From: Siderastrea radians
Lineage: Eukaryota > Cnidaria > Anthozoa > Scleractinia > Rhizangiidae
NCBI GenBank assembly: GCA_964017195.1
Contig: OZ024898.1
Span: 6,612,967-6,676,966, forward strand
DNA length: 64,000 bases
Direction of reading: 5' to 3'
This document shows, piece by piece, positions 24,946 to 39,900 of this stretch. The position numbers and the translations under genes were made by a program. The notes under the pieces are model-generated. The model ran no database searches. It worked only from the letters and a program-made list of their open reading frames with translations, and had not been told where the DNA came from. Position 1 is the first letter of the stretch; each line of letters starts with the position of its first letter.

Positions 24946-27900
24946 CTTTATTAACGTGTCTTAAAATATCTAGCTTACGTAAGCTAATTGGGGACACCTA
25001 TCTATACCTATCTAAAGTAGTAAAAATATATAAAACAAAAAAACAAAACGTAATTAAGACAAACAAAAACAGACAATATTTTCTCAACACAGACTGAATT
25101 AGCTGGTTTCACCAATAGCGATGGACTATGGTATCGCCAAGCTTTATAACGAGCCAGCAAAGGGAAAAAACCTCGATTTTAACCAGCTAATTCAGTCCGT
25201 GTTGAGAAAATATTGTCTGTTTTTGTTTGTCTTAATTACGTTTTGTTTTTTTGTTTTATTGTCTGGTTTCTTCTTCCTCTGATCTTTGGCTTGGTCCATA
25301 AAAATGCAAAACAACCAGTAACCAATCTCATTTAATACTGATTTGCTCTGGGGAAGGCCTTATGCTCAAAACGTCAGATTTCGAATCTCTTTACGGTGCA
25401 CAATCCAGCTTTTATTAATTCAGGTGATATCAAATTGAAGTATTTCACTCCCCACCCCTGCTACACCAAAGTTGCTATAGAAACCACTTCCCTTTATCAA
25501 TTTACCCTTTAAGCCCCAGCATCATTATTAAAATTCTCCTTACTGGTCGTCATACACTTTGTTGAGTAATAGTTAGGAGAACTTGTTGAAACATCAAGAC
25601 AATTCATCTTTGGTGATCGTAACCCTAATTCTCGTGACCTGAATGTGTTTTAATGCACTGATTTGATGAGGAGAAATTTGATGCTGATCACTATTGGGTT
25701 AATAGCGGAACTCCGGCCGCAAGAGTGGAGCCCCATACTCATACTAAGAGGCATGTTGGCAATTTTTTATGGTCATATGGTCATTGGCAAGCGGAATGAC
25801 TCGCAGGCGCGTCCGTACGTACGTCGCATTTCATGACATTCTTACATGTAGCAATTTTTGCGCAGCTTCTAGCCAATGGCGTGTGAGGAATCGCATAAAT
25901 CTTTTGACGCGTGTTGCACAAGCGACTCGCGTAGCGGTAAAATAACTCTTGAAAACAGTGGATAATTTTACAGCAAAATGGTATCCAACAGCCATAACAT
26001 GATGAAAAACAGGATTCTACATTCAAGGATGTAAGGTTAGAGTAAAACCAAGCTTATAAGTCGAGCAGAAAAGTACTAATTTGCGAACAAATAATTCTGA
26101 CCTAAAGCATGACCTTTGTATTTTAAAACGAATGAAGCGTATCCGTTTGCCAAACAGAATTAGAAGAACATAGCTTTCCAACTGACAGTTGTAAAACAGA
26201 ATCAAAGTTATTCACAATAAACAGATTGAATTTACGACAAAATGTGTGCAACACTGTGCAATAATCTGTAAACAAAACCAAAAGAGAATTTCTAGTAGTT
26301 TCGAAGCGAACACGCGTCTCCAATTACAAAATGCAAAGCGACAAGTAAAATAACAGCAATCAAAACAAACGAAAAATGCCGAGAAACGATTGAATGAACT
26401 TGCCTAGCGAACTTAAAGTGAAAGCACAAATAGATAAACTGGATTTGCTTGAATCACGAAACAGAATTATATAACTCTAAGTTTATACTAAAATGATACG
26501 CTTAATTAAACTATACAGAAATTAACGAGGTCAAGTACCTAGGTTAATAACAGTAAACAAGAAATTCTGAAGAATTTATAGGCGGCCGATGGTAACCAGG
26601 TAGATATGGAGTTCCGCTTTTAGGCTTGGCTAAATCTATATATAACATGTCCAATACAAACCGTTTGCTTCTTTTTTATGTTATTTGTGGTACCCAGGCT
26701 CTATTCCAGTATGACCCAGCGGCTCGAGACTTGCTTGAACTGCAGAAAATCGAACCCAAGAATGCTGCTGCTAAAAAAGAACTAGATGTTGTGCTGGAGT
26801 TATGTCGAAAGGTAAGAATTGCGCATCAAAATACACGCTTTTTTAATGAAAACGCTTCAGTGTGGACGGGGCGATAGACTTCCACAAAGATGATAGAGTG
26901 CATTAGAAAGCGCAACCATTCGTTGAGCCTTGAACCTCAGAGTTCGCGCGTTATTGAAACGTTGCCTTCAGAGAAACTAATTTGATGACCGAAATAGCCC
27001 TTTAAAAGAAGCGCCATCGCACAAACAGGGTGGTAGACCCGTAAATATTTTAACTAGGAGTAAATAAAAGAATGTGGGCGTGCGGTGGTCAGTTAATAGC
27101 GCGTTGGACTTTGGCATGAAGAGGGACGATTGTCATCTTGGTCTCCTCCACTGTGTGATGTCCTTTTTAACAAAACTTTGCTCCACATTAGCCGTGATTA
27201 CATACACTGTGACCCGAACGATTTACCCAGTAAAAGACCATTTCCAAGCTGCCTTAAGCCTCTGTTTGAAAGTGAGGCCTCCTGCGAAACCATTTATCTG
27301 CAAGCGAATGGAAACTATATATACATGTGAAAGGTTTTGCACTTCACCTCGTTTTAAAACAGAGGCGATGGGCATCTCGGAAATGGCCTATTCAACAGCG
27401 CTACACGTGAGTAAGTTTACTGGGAAAAGTACTTTATTTTCTTACACCTTTTATTATTATTATTTTTAATTTCTTATCGTTCTAACCGCCGTCTTTGACC
27501 GACGTCCAGAAAAAGACGCCTCTCTTGGTTTTTGAGAAATTACGTTGCAAAGAAAGTGCATACGTCGTTATTTTGATTTAGGAGCGAAGGGAGTCACTCG
27601 AGAAGAATACAAAAACGAAGAAAAAGAAGAAGAAAAGCGAAAAGAAAACAGAGCAGCAGAAACCACAAGCAAACCAGGCAAATGAGGTGCCAAAATGGCG
27701 GAGGATAACAATCAAGGACGTTCAGAATGATGAGGTTAGAAGCTGATTATGACAACTTGAAAACAGTGCTCGAATCATATCTAATGACTACTGGAACCAA
27801 AGGAAATAAGTTATCATGTCTGGCCAATCACAGTAAAAACAATTAGTGAACGCAAATAGTACCACGAACCAATCAGAAATCAAGGCACAAACATACAATC

Positions 27901-30900
27901 GGTAGCGCGGAAAAATTGCATCCTGTGCCAAGCGCGGGAAAAATAGTAACGGGTGCAAAAAACGAGAAAAATGCAACCGATGCCAAGCAAAGGACATTAA
28001 TTAAGCAAGTGGTGCGAGGCGCTGTAAATGCTACTAAATGTGCATAAGCCGAGACATGATTGGCTTTGACTTTGCTTCTGAATGAAATGAATTGAATGAA
28101 TGGATGAATTGTTTGCAACAATTGTTTAGTCTGGCACGGGTTTTACGAGTATTTTTAATTTATCATAGATCTTTGCAAACTCCAAACTAAGGAAATACAC
28201 AGTAGTCGTATTCCCTGCTTTTAGCATTTGCAACTAACAAATTTATTTTCTTCTTTACCATGTTTTCGTTCGTTTCTTAGGACGATGAATCACCAGTCCC
28301 CACACCGAAGGAACAATCTTCCTCAAACAGGCCTCCCGCCAAAGTCCCTCTCAACCCAACTGAAGAGAGCACAAGAGTGAAGCCAGTAAAACTTGTCAAG
28401 GTTTGTTTTAGCGGAGTGTAATATAAGGAATCACGTTACCAGGGTGATCTGAGTTAGCACTCGGGACACAAATGTTAGTTTGGAACCTCAAAGTAAAGCA
28501 TTCATTTGAGCCAGGGCGCTGAAAGGGGCATTGTCCCACAGACAAAGAACCAAAGTTCGTTTTCCCAATATACATGTTATATAGCATTATATAATATGCT
28601 GAATTCTACGCGCATTTTTATTGGTTCTTAAAAGTGACGTCATCATTGGCAACTTTTTGTTTCTTTATTATATAAAACAATAGATTCCATGTTGCCGTGC
28701 GTCTGTTCAGTAGTAGGTCACAGAAGACGTCAAAATGTAGTAAGAACATCAGTGACACATTCGTCTATCACCTCGTGTGCCACTTTTTTGTTCTTACCAC
28801 ATTTTGACCTAATCTGTGATCTGTTACTGAACAGACGCACGGCAACATGAATCTATATGCCACCAAATATGCGGCGAAGTTTTATATTAAAAAAAAAAAA
28901 GGATTCTACAGAGCAAAACATGACAATTAGTTTGGGGATTAAGGATGGAATTGGGCTGGAACCGAATTTGATTTTGAGATGGGTGATCCAGAAAACCAAT
29001 TGACTTAACTGAAGAAACGTTGAGTTTTTTAGCTGTTCTTTTGTCTATTAAAGTTATATCTCCTCGCTTTCGTCACTTTTGGGAATCTATTCCTTCACGT
29101 TTCTTGGTAGTAAAGCAAGATTCTGACCGTAAAGAAATGTTGTATCAGCAGTAAGCCAAATTTGATTTTACTCTAATTGAAAACAGTACTTGAACTTTGT
29201 TAAAGCTGGTATCTCATTCCAAGGCCAGTAATCATACTCCGAGTTGCTTCATCCCATAGAAACCGGGTTAAGCACTAAGGTGTAGGCCTCTAGGCTCAGT
29301 AAGCCCAGCTGCTGTTGAGGGAGAGTTTGTTATTACTGTCCATCAAAGAACTCAACTGTCTTATCTCAACAGAACACAGCTTACGACTTTTTCCAAGCTT
29401 GGAACTCGGTAAAGAAGGGAAACACCAAAGATTATGCTGACTTGTTGAGACAGTTGGAGACAAAACGACTCGCCAAAGGTAAACATTTTTTTTTTAATTA
29501 TGGTGCGCGGGTAAAGGGGAGAAAATGGGAATGGAGACTTTGGAGGAGAGAAAGTGGAGAGGGGACGATACAAAGAATAGAGCAAGGGAAGGGAAGAAAA
29601 TAAGGAATGGATAGAAAAGCGGTGTAAAGGAAAAGGGAACTTGGTATCCGTGCACATGGATTGTGTTAAACTGTACTGCAAGTCACTTCTGGTCTTTTTA
29701 AACAACATCTTGTATCCCTGGCTGTACCGATTCTCTACTTTACGTTGTGTTTCCAACTCACTGCGACTTCCGTTTCTCTTACATTTTTTTTTTCAGTTCT
29801 CAGCAACAAACTTGATGCACCAATGCTAAATAACATCATTGCAGCACTCAGCCAAGAAATCGTGCCACAAGGTAACATTGAATCGATTGTTCTGTTTCCT
29901 CGTAGTACCGCTAAGCAGAAATCCACTGTGAAAAGTGTCACGTAGATATACTGTTTAGCAGCTTTGTTTGAATCTCATCTACGCACTCGCAAGCTAAAAC
30001 CACCTTTTACAGCATAATATAGTGGAACCTGTCTTAAAGCCAGATAATATGAGCGCCATTTTTGTGCAACTTGTCGCGCAACAGCGCTGGTTTCAAGTCG
30101 ACATTGTTGCGCGTAAGTCCAGCTCGCGCAACAAATTTTCAGTTTGCAGAAAGTAACATGAAAGTTTGTTGTGCAATCACGATGTGATGGTAATGAACGC
30201 AACAAACAGTCTCGACTTGCAACGTAACATTGTTGCGCAACAAGTTGCACGAAAATCCCCCCCCCCTACTACTTGGCCTTAACGACCAATAGCCACCTTC
30301 ACACTAGCCACTTTATAATGGATCGAACCAAAGATCGATAAGTCATTCTTTTATGTCAAGCTCCCTTAGCCGATTAAAAGTACTGCTCAATAGCTATCAC
30401 TTGAATGGACACAGCATAATATAGTGGAACCTGTCTTAAAGCCAGATAATATGAGCGCCATTTTTGTGCAACTTGTCGCGCAACAGCGCTGGTTTCAAGT
30501 CGACATTGTTGCGCGTAAGTCCAGCTCGCGCAACAAATTTTCAGTTTGCAGAAAGTAACATGAAAGTTTGTTGTGCAATCACGATGTGATGGTAATGAAC
30601 GCAACAAACAGTCTCGACTTGCAACGTAACATTGTTGCGCAACAAGTTGCACGAAAATCCCCCCCTACTACTTGGCCTAAACGACCAATAGCCACCTTCA
30701 CACTAGCCACTTTATAATGGATCGAACCAAAGATCGATAAGTCATTCTTTTATGTCAAGCTCCCTTAGCCGATTAAAAGTACTGCTCAATAGCTATCACT
30801 TGAATGGTCACACTTTAGGATTTTATCTACACACACTAAAAATTAGAGCCACCTTCTTCAACACAGTAGACAGTACTATAGATGAGTACTTTTTAATTGT

Positions 30901-33900
30901 TTACGTTTGAATTCTCACACTATCGGGTTTCATTCATTTTATTTTGTTTCATATTTTTAGGAGAGGGAAAACTCGCCTGTGACATCCTGGAACAACTCAG
31001 TCACGTAGAACGTTTTGACATGGTGTTACTTTTCATGTCAGCAAAGGAAAAGAATGGTACGTTTACATCTTTAAACGAACTAAGGGCTCATTCCTCGAAA
31101 CTGCCAAAAACTTACGTAAGTCCTCGGTAAACTCTTCGAGAATTTAAGGTCATTGCCCTGTATTGCATTGCGCATCCTTACTGCGCACCAATTGTTGCGT
31201 CATTAGCGCGCGCACGTCCAGGGAGTAGTAGGTTTCCTATGAGGCTAAGCTCACTAGAGAAAGAAAAGTCATTTACTCTTAAACAAGCATGGTGACCTAT
31301 CTTTTTTACACATATTTTTGACCTACCGGTCATCTTCTTTTTGTTCAAAGAGTTAGGAAAAAAACACATGTTCGAAAAAAAATATTACTAGAAACGCGTT
31401 ACTCGTGGAGATGAAATCACGACCTCGAGAACACGCACGTGAGGAAGGTTTTAAGTCAATTTCGTCTGATGCTTCGAGCATCTGCCATAAAACATCTAGT
31501 AAATTGTTCCTTGTTATCGATATTTTACATCTAGTAGATTGTTTCAAGATTTGCTTTATGTGCTTCCTGTTCCTATGAAAAGTAGCGTAAACTGGTCAAA
31601 TAAACATGTGTTTGTTAGGCGAAATTGCATAGGAATTATGCGGTAACTTGAGACGATAATATCTCGTAAACTGGCATGGGGGGACCTATTCTTTTTATTT
31701 TATATTTCAAGACATTGCACGATAGATAACAACTTGTGAAAGTTTGACAAAAATCGTATGTTAAATTTTAGTTCGGGGGAATGACCTTAAGGGGTAACTT
31801 TAGAAATAATTGCATGATTTGGACGGATCAGCTCGTCTGACTCGGACAGCTATTCACAAAAGGCGTTTACAAGACTGGGGCGTTTAGTGGATACGAGGCG
31901 TTTATTAGTGAGGGGTGTTTACCTTAAAATGCCTATTTTAGAGGGACGAGGCGTTTATTACAGAGTGGGGGCGTCAAATAGATTATATTTCACAGACTCC
32001 GTTCGAAATATATGAGACAACAAATGGTAGGAATTCCCCAGTTAGTGCTTCAAACCACTTTTTAACGCATAGAAGGGGTAGATCCCCCATAAAAGCAAAA
32101 GGGGCCTGGATATACCCACAGGGCCCTGGGACCTAGGTCTCGTGCTCCCGTGATGCTTCGGTGGCTTTTTTCCTTGTGCTTCAAACCATTCGGTAAGTAT
32201 TCTGATTTTGTCCTGCCTTTTTGCTAATTTTTACCTTTTGCAGGCTATTCCTCTGTGTTTTTGCACAGTAGGTTTCTTTCTAGCGATATTTTCTCGCTCT
32301 TCAGGTATTTTCATTCGCTGAACATGTCCAGCAGAAAGCACAAGTCCCGAAAAAGGACTCGCTCCCGGTCGCCATCTTCGCGCCAAAACTCCGTCTCGTC
32401 ACACGACGCACAAAGTGAAAGTTCTCCGCCAAAACGGCGCAGGGACCAAGAAGAAGATACTCTTCAGAGGATTTTGCACTCGATTGAGAGTCTTTCTGGG
32501 CGATTAGACTCATTGGAATCCCGCTCAAATCAGCTAGAATCTGCTACGAACACGGACATTGATGCCTTGTCGATAATGGCTGATGGCACGCCAAGCTTGA
32601 TGGAGATAAACGTTCCTTTGCCGACCAATGTCTCTTGAGACTTCTTCATCGCCCATTAGGGCGCCAATTGAGCCTATTGAGGCACCAATAGAGCCTATTG
32701 AGGCACTCGTAGAGCCTATTAAGGCACCCGTACAGCCTGTTAAGGCACCAAAGGATTCAAGTAAGACTGCCGACGAAGCAGCGAGCCTTGATCATGGTCT
32801 GTTTGACCCTGTTGCTCAGTCAACCTCCTGGAAGCCATCATCTTCATTCTCCAAATTTTTGGAGTCTAATTTCCGGAGGAAATTAACGTATCAACAATCG
32901 CTCGTTATCCTGGAGGACTGGGCCACTCCTGAGGTGAATTCTTTATCCGCCCCAAAACTGGATCAACAGTTATTGAATCAAGTTCCCAGTAAACTGAAAA
33001 GGTATGTCCAAGAGAGAGACAAAGAAATGTTCACGCTTCAGCGTGCCCTCTTAAATTCCACTGCTCCACTTTGTGGTCTTCATGACTGCATCGAAAATGG
33101 TTCAGCACCATCTTATGAGGAAATCAAATTAGCCCTGGAACAAGCCCTTTGCCTTTTAGGCTCAGCAAATACCCATCTATCGATTTTGCGACGACAGAGA
33201 GTCCTTGCATCAATAAATAAGTCGAGGATAAACCTCGCAGAGTTACCTCTACCAAATGCCAAGTCTTGGCTTTTTGGAGATGATTTTCCCTCATTAGCCT
33301 CAAAGCAGGCTGAATTGTCTAGAGGCCTCACAAAAATTTGGCACAAAATACAACCAAGCCCTTTCCTAGGCGTGGTACTAGTTCCCAGTCTCAGACCAAT
33401 CATCGAGGAGACACCTTCTCCAAATATCAATCTTCTGGGTATTCAAACACCTCTAGATTTCAGTCAAATAACCAGGGAACCCGTTCAAAAAACGGCCCCT
33501 TTCGTCCCCATTCCCAGAAGGGACGTCAGCAAGACTCTCAGAGTGCCTAGCCACTTGGAGAACCCTAACATCGGACCCACAGATCCTTTCAATTGTGTCA
33601 GGGTACAAGATAACTTTTTTCAAAACTCCTTTCCAAAAGTTTCCTCGGTTTACCCAATCATCGGGTCAGGAGGCACTTCTAATTTCACAGGAAGTCAACG
33701 AGTTTTTGCAGAAAGGGGCCACAGAGAGAACCCCCTTTTCAAGAGACGGCTTTTACAGCCACCTTTTTCTTGTACCCAAAAAGGATGGACCTATGCGTCC
33801 GGTGATAGATCTAAGTTATCTGAACAAGTTCATTTTAAACGAGCGTTTCCAGATGGAAAATCTCAGTTGCCTAAAAACGTTGCTTTTGAAAGGAGATTTT

Positions 33901-36900
33901 ATGACAAATATAGATTTAAAGGACGCTTACCTGTCAGTTCCCGTCCACCAGTCATCCCAAAAGTTTCTTCGGTTTATTTGGGAGGACACTTGTTACCAGT
34001 TCAAAGCCCTCCCATTCGGCCTGTGTTCAGCCCCCAGAATTTTTACAAAACTAATGAAGCCAATCGCAGCATTCCTGAGGAGAAAGTCAATACGAGGCCT
34101 TATTTACCTGGACGACTTCCTTCTCTTAGCTGCTACAAAGGAGGAAGCTGTGAAAAACACCCATCTGTTAATAACTCTCCTTCAGTCCCTAGGATTTATA
34201 ATAAACTTCAAAAAGTCATCCCTGACTCCCTCTCAGGTTATCACCTTTCTGGGTTTCAAAATAGACTCAACGTCTATGATGCTGTCACTCCCAGCAGAAA
34301 AGATCAACAAAATCCTAGACTGTGCTCACCGTCTACTAGCTCCTCAAAGGATCACTCTACGAAACCTAACAAGCCTAATTGGTTTACTCGAGGCCTCTCG
34401 GCCAGCCATTTGGCGAGCACCACTCCATTTCCGCCACCTGCAATGCGACCTCATATGGGGCCTACAAATGAACCGAGAGTCTTACGACGCCCTAATTACT
34501 CTGTCAACAAGTGCCAGAGGAGAACTCGCCTGGTGGTTGGAAAACACCCGCAGTACAAACGGCAGCCCTGTACACCTGCCTCCTCCAGATATGTTAATCA
34601 CGACCGATGCCTCCATGAAAGGCTGGGGTGCGGTTCATCACTCCCTCGAGACCAATGGCAGATGGTCACAACAGGAGTCTCTCCAACACATCAATTACCT
34701 GGAGCTGGAAGCAGCCTTCCTGGCCTTAAAAACTTTTCTCAAAGACAGGTCTCACGTAAACATATCTCTGCAAATAGACAACACAACCGCCATCGCCTAT
34801 ATCAACAACAAAGGGGGTACACATTCCCTCCAACTCCTGACCCTTGCCCTGGAATTGTGGGATTGGTGCCAGGCAAGAGACATCTTTGTGATAGCTTCTC
34901 ACATCCCAGGAAGAGACAACGTCTCTGCAGACAACGAGTCGAGAGAATTCAGGGACATGAGCGAGTGGAAGTTAGACCCATCCATCATCCAACCCTTTCT
35001 ATCACATTGTCAGACCGACCTGTTCGCGAGTCGCCTAACAAACCAACTGAAGGATTACATCAGTTGGAGACCCGACCCAGGAGCCATCCACACAGACGCC
35101 TTCACGATAACTTGGGCTCCTCTGCAAGGCTACGCCTTTCCTCCATTCAACTTGATATCCAGAACTCTGGAGAAGGTAATGATAGAACAAACAGAGATAA
35201 TTCTAGTCGCCCCAATCTGGCAAACCCAGCCTTGGTGGCCGGTTCTGTTGAGGCTTCTAATATCTCAGCCAGTACTACTGCCAAACAGTCCAACCCTCCT
35301 AACAGACCCGTCCGATCTGAACAGAGTTCACCCGATTTATCCTCGCCTTCACTTGGCCGTGTTTCACATCTCTACCAACGTTTCCAAGCTGAGGGCATTC
35401 TGACAAACGTTGCCGATCTACTCATCGTAGCAACTCGTACCTCCACACACAAGACCTACGAGTCTAGTTGGAACCGTTGGTGCCGCTGGTGTTCTGGACG
35501 ACAAATTGATCCTCTTTCGTCATCTATAAATGACATCCTGATTTTCCTAACAGAGGTCTTTAATGAAGGCTTAGCATACCGATCGATCAATGTCCTTCGA
35601 TCAGCTATTTCCTCGACTCACCCTAAGATAGATGGCTATTCCGTTGGTCAACACCCGTACGTTACTAGACTCCTCCGGGGTGTTCTGAACAAACGCCCTC
35701 CAAAGCCCAGGTATTCACATACATGGAACGTTGATATTATGGTCAAATACATTATTTCATTGGGGAAAAACAGTTCCCTATCGCTTAAGGTTCTGTCAAT
35801 GAAATTAGTTACCCTGTTGGCGTTAACCTGTCCTGAACGGATTTCTACTTTGGCAAATTTGGATCTCAGACATTGCTATGTGCATCCAGAAGGGGTATCT
35901 TTCCAACTCACTATCCCAAGAAAAACTGGCAGTGCGGATAAACCAGCAGAAGCATTCTTTGCCCGTTTTAACCAAGACAAGAAACTTTGTCCTGTGGAAT
36001 GTTTTAGACATTATCTTAAATTGACAAGGAACATTCGACCAGTCATTCCATCTTCTCTCCCTGATAAATTGTTTATCTCATTTAAACGCCCTTTCAAACC
36101 GGTCACTACCACTACATTGGGGCGTTGGCTGCGAACCTTTATGAGCGCAGCAGGAATTGACTGTCAAATTTTCAAAGCTCACTCAGTACGCGGCGCCTCT
36201 ACGACAGCAGCCGCCAAGGCATTTGTTCCACTGTCAACTATCATGTCTATGGCTGACTGGTCTTCCTCTTCAACGTTCAGAACTTTTTATTATAAGCCCT
36301 TGTATAATCCCAATTATACCAGGGCCGGAGGCCTGCCAGTATAATTGAAATTATATAAACAAACGAAGTGAGAAATATATGAGAAATCATCAGGTAGAAT
36401 CCCACTTACTGTGCTACGAACCACTCTTTAACACATCTAGAATAAAAGAAAAACATAACTGTACCCCCCTGGGTAAGAAAATGTCACACATGACGTAATA
36501 CCATAACTCCCTGCGATCGTATAATAGACCGCTGGCCTCTGAGCCCTCCATTCTTTTAACGCTGTGGACGGTTAACACTATTGTTCTTGTATTGGCACCA
36601 TAGACATGGTACCTGAAAGTGTAAAAATGAGGTGTCACCGTCGACAGGGAAGGGTGGGTGGGTCCTCATATATTTCTCACTTCGTTTGTTTATATAATTT
36701 CAATTATACTGGCAGGCCTCCGGCCCTGGTATAATTGGGATTATATTACACAAACTCCGTTCGAAATATATGAGAAAACATCAGGTAGAGTTCAACGCAG
36801 AAGGATGGTGCCAATAATAGACAGACAGAATCAAATAACTTGAAAGACTTTAATGTCATAACAAAAATACTGCAAAGTTGACAAAGTCAGTAAGGGGAAG

Positions 36901-39900
36901 GTGAGGTAATTCACCATAACATCATCAGATTGCTTAACTGAAATCTCAAAGTCATGAGCTGATTGTAAGCTCAATGTATGGTTAGTATAAAGTTACAAAA
37001 CGTTTCAATGAAGAACAGCATGTGCAAAAGTTGAGCTGTGAACAGGTTTGTAATAAAACTTCTGAAATGTAGATGGAGAAGACCAGTCAGCCATCTTCAA
37101 AATCTCAGATAATGGGACGTTGGAATTGGCAGCTGCAGTGGTTGAAGCTCCACGCACAGAATGTGCCTTAAAGATATCACTATTGACTCCAGAAGCCTTC
37201 AGAAGAGAACGTAGCCACCTTGCCAGGGATGGAGCCGAAATTGGTTTGTGAGGCTTCACATACGATATAAATAATGGATCTGGTTTAGACGAGGGGATAG
37301 CTGGACGAACTGAACGTGTAGCCTTTAAGTAGCAACGTAATGTCTCTACTGGGCATAACTTGGAGTTTGAAGGGAAACGCGCGAAGAAAGCCTTCGGTAG
37401 TTGATCAGCTGTGCCCCTTTTACGAGGAGACGAGAGAATAAACTCAACACCATCAGGAAGGATGCGGCAGCGGCGTAGATCCAGCTTTGTAAGTGCTGAA
37501 ACTCTTTCGGGACAAGTTAAGGAAAATAACATTGCAAGTTTCCATGACAACTGCTGGAGAGACAGTGACCTGTTACTGCCAAGAGACGCAAGATATGTAG
37601 TCACCAAACTCACTTCCCATGTGTGGGAGTATCTAGGTTTAGGGGGGCGATTGTTGAACATCCCCTTAAGAAGCTGGATGACTAACGGGTTTTGACCCAC
37701 AGGGAGGCCATTCAGTTTGGTGTGAGAGGTGGAGATCGCTGAACGTGCTACATTAACTGAGCGATAAGCTGCACCACTGTTGAAGTACTCGGTTAAGTAT
37801 AGCAGAATGTCGGTTAATGGCGCTGAAAGAGGATCAGTCTTTCTCTTAACACACCAGCCACTCCAGCGTCTCCAAGCTGATTGATAGGTTTTCCTTGTAG
37901 ATGGGCGGGATGCTGAGAGGAGAATCTCCGTAACGTTGTCTGGAATTCCCATTGTCTGGTACTGTCCCCGGAGACATGAAACACGGCTAAGTGTAGTCTG
38001 GGGAACATTGGATGAATCCTCTGAGGGTCGGCTGGGTCCCTCAGGAGGTGTCTGTAGCTCGGGAGGAGGACAGGTTGCTCGACCAGGAGGCTCAGTAGTA
38101 GTGGCCACCATGGTTGAGCTGGCCAAATGGGTGCCACTAATATGATGTCTGCTTTGTCCTGAGACAGTTTGTTTAGGACGGCTGGAATCAGATTGAAGGG
38201 TGGAAAGGCGTAGCCCTTGAAGGGTGCCCAGTCCATTGTCAACGCATCCGCATGTAGTGCCTCTGGATCCGGACGCCAGCTGACGTACTGGGGAAGTTGG
38301 GTGGATAGGCGAGAGGCAAACAGGTCGATTTTGCACCCCTTCAGAAATGGGGAAATCGTTTGAGGGTCTATCTTCCACTCGCTGCTGTCGTTGAACACCC
38401 TCGACTCTGAGTCGGCAATGGTGTTCAACTTGCCGGGTACGTGCTGAGCTGATATCATGATGTTCCTCTCCAGGCACCATCGCCAGAGTTCCAATGTGAG
38501 TGCTAAGAGGCAGGGTGAGTGGGTACTGCCTTTGTTGTTTACATGGGCTACTGCCGTTGTGTTGTCCATTCTCAGGCATACCACCTTGTGGGATTGTTTC
38601 TTTAGAAAGGACTTTAGGGCAAGAAAGGCAGCCTTGAGCTCTAATACGTTTATGTGCTGGGTGCGTTCGCTGACTGACCAACGCCCGTTTGTGCGTTGAC
38701 TTTCGCAGACCGCGCCCCATCCCGTCTTGGATGCATCTGTTGTTATAAACAACGTTGGAGCTGGAGGTCTGATTGGGCTGCCGTTCACAAAGTTGATGTT
38801 GGACACCCACCAACGGAGTTCTTCCAAAGAGTTGTGATCCAGAGTAATAAACACATCGAAGTTCTGGTTGTTCACATGTAGAGCTTGGATCATTCTGATC
38901 TGCAAGTATCGGAAATGAAGGGGGGCTTGCCAAATTGCTGGGCGACACGACTCTAGAGTGCCTAGTAAACTTGCTATTTGACGAGCAGACATAGTTGGAG
39001 TTACGGTTGCCTTCATGCAAAGGGATTTCACCTTTACAACTTTCTCCTGTGGGAGGCTTAGTGTTTCTACAGTGGAGTCGATTACAAAACCCAGGAATGT
39101 TATTATTTGGGTTGGGATTAGACGTGACTTTTCCCGATTGATAGTGAAGCCTAGGCTTTCCAGGAGGGATACAGCCAGAGCTGTGTGTCTCTGCGCCTCC
39201 TGGTAGGTTGACCCCAAGATTAGGAAGTCGTCCAGATAGAGTATCATACGAACACCCCGTTTGCGAAGGAATGCTGCTACGGGTTTTAAAAGTTTGGTGA
39301 AGATCCTTGGTGCAGTATTTAAGCCAAAACAAAGGCCTTGGAAGGCATAACATTTGTCTCTCCAAAGGAATTGAAGAAACTTTTGTGAGTCCTTGTGGAC
39401 TGGGACTGACAGATAAGCATCTTTCAGATCCAGAGTGGTCATATAATCTCCCTTTTGAAGTAGAGACTTTAGGCAATGAATGCTTTCCATCTGGAAGTGT
39501 GAGTTTTCCACAAACTTGTTCAGGAAACTCAAGTCTATCACAGGTCGAAAAGTTCCACCCTTTTTGGGGACTAGGAACAAACGACTGAAGAAACCCTCTC
39601 TTATGGGGGGTGTTTCTGCAATGGCCCCCTTGGTGAGGAGGGTCTCCACCTCTGAATCTATAAGGTGAGCATTTACTTGGTTGGGGTTTGTAACTGGTAG
39701 AGAAAACTGAACTGGTTTGCAACGCAACGGAATTTTGTAACCTGAAACAATACTGAGGATGTCTGGGTCGGAGGTTATTTTCCTCCAGTTGTCTATGAAT
39801 GAGTCGATTCTTTTGCCTCTTGTTTGGGGACACGAAAGGAACGTCCGTTTTTTGGACGGTTGTTGTACTTAGAGTAGGAGCCAGCAAAGGGCTTGTCCTT

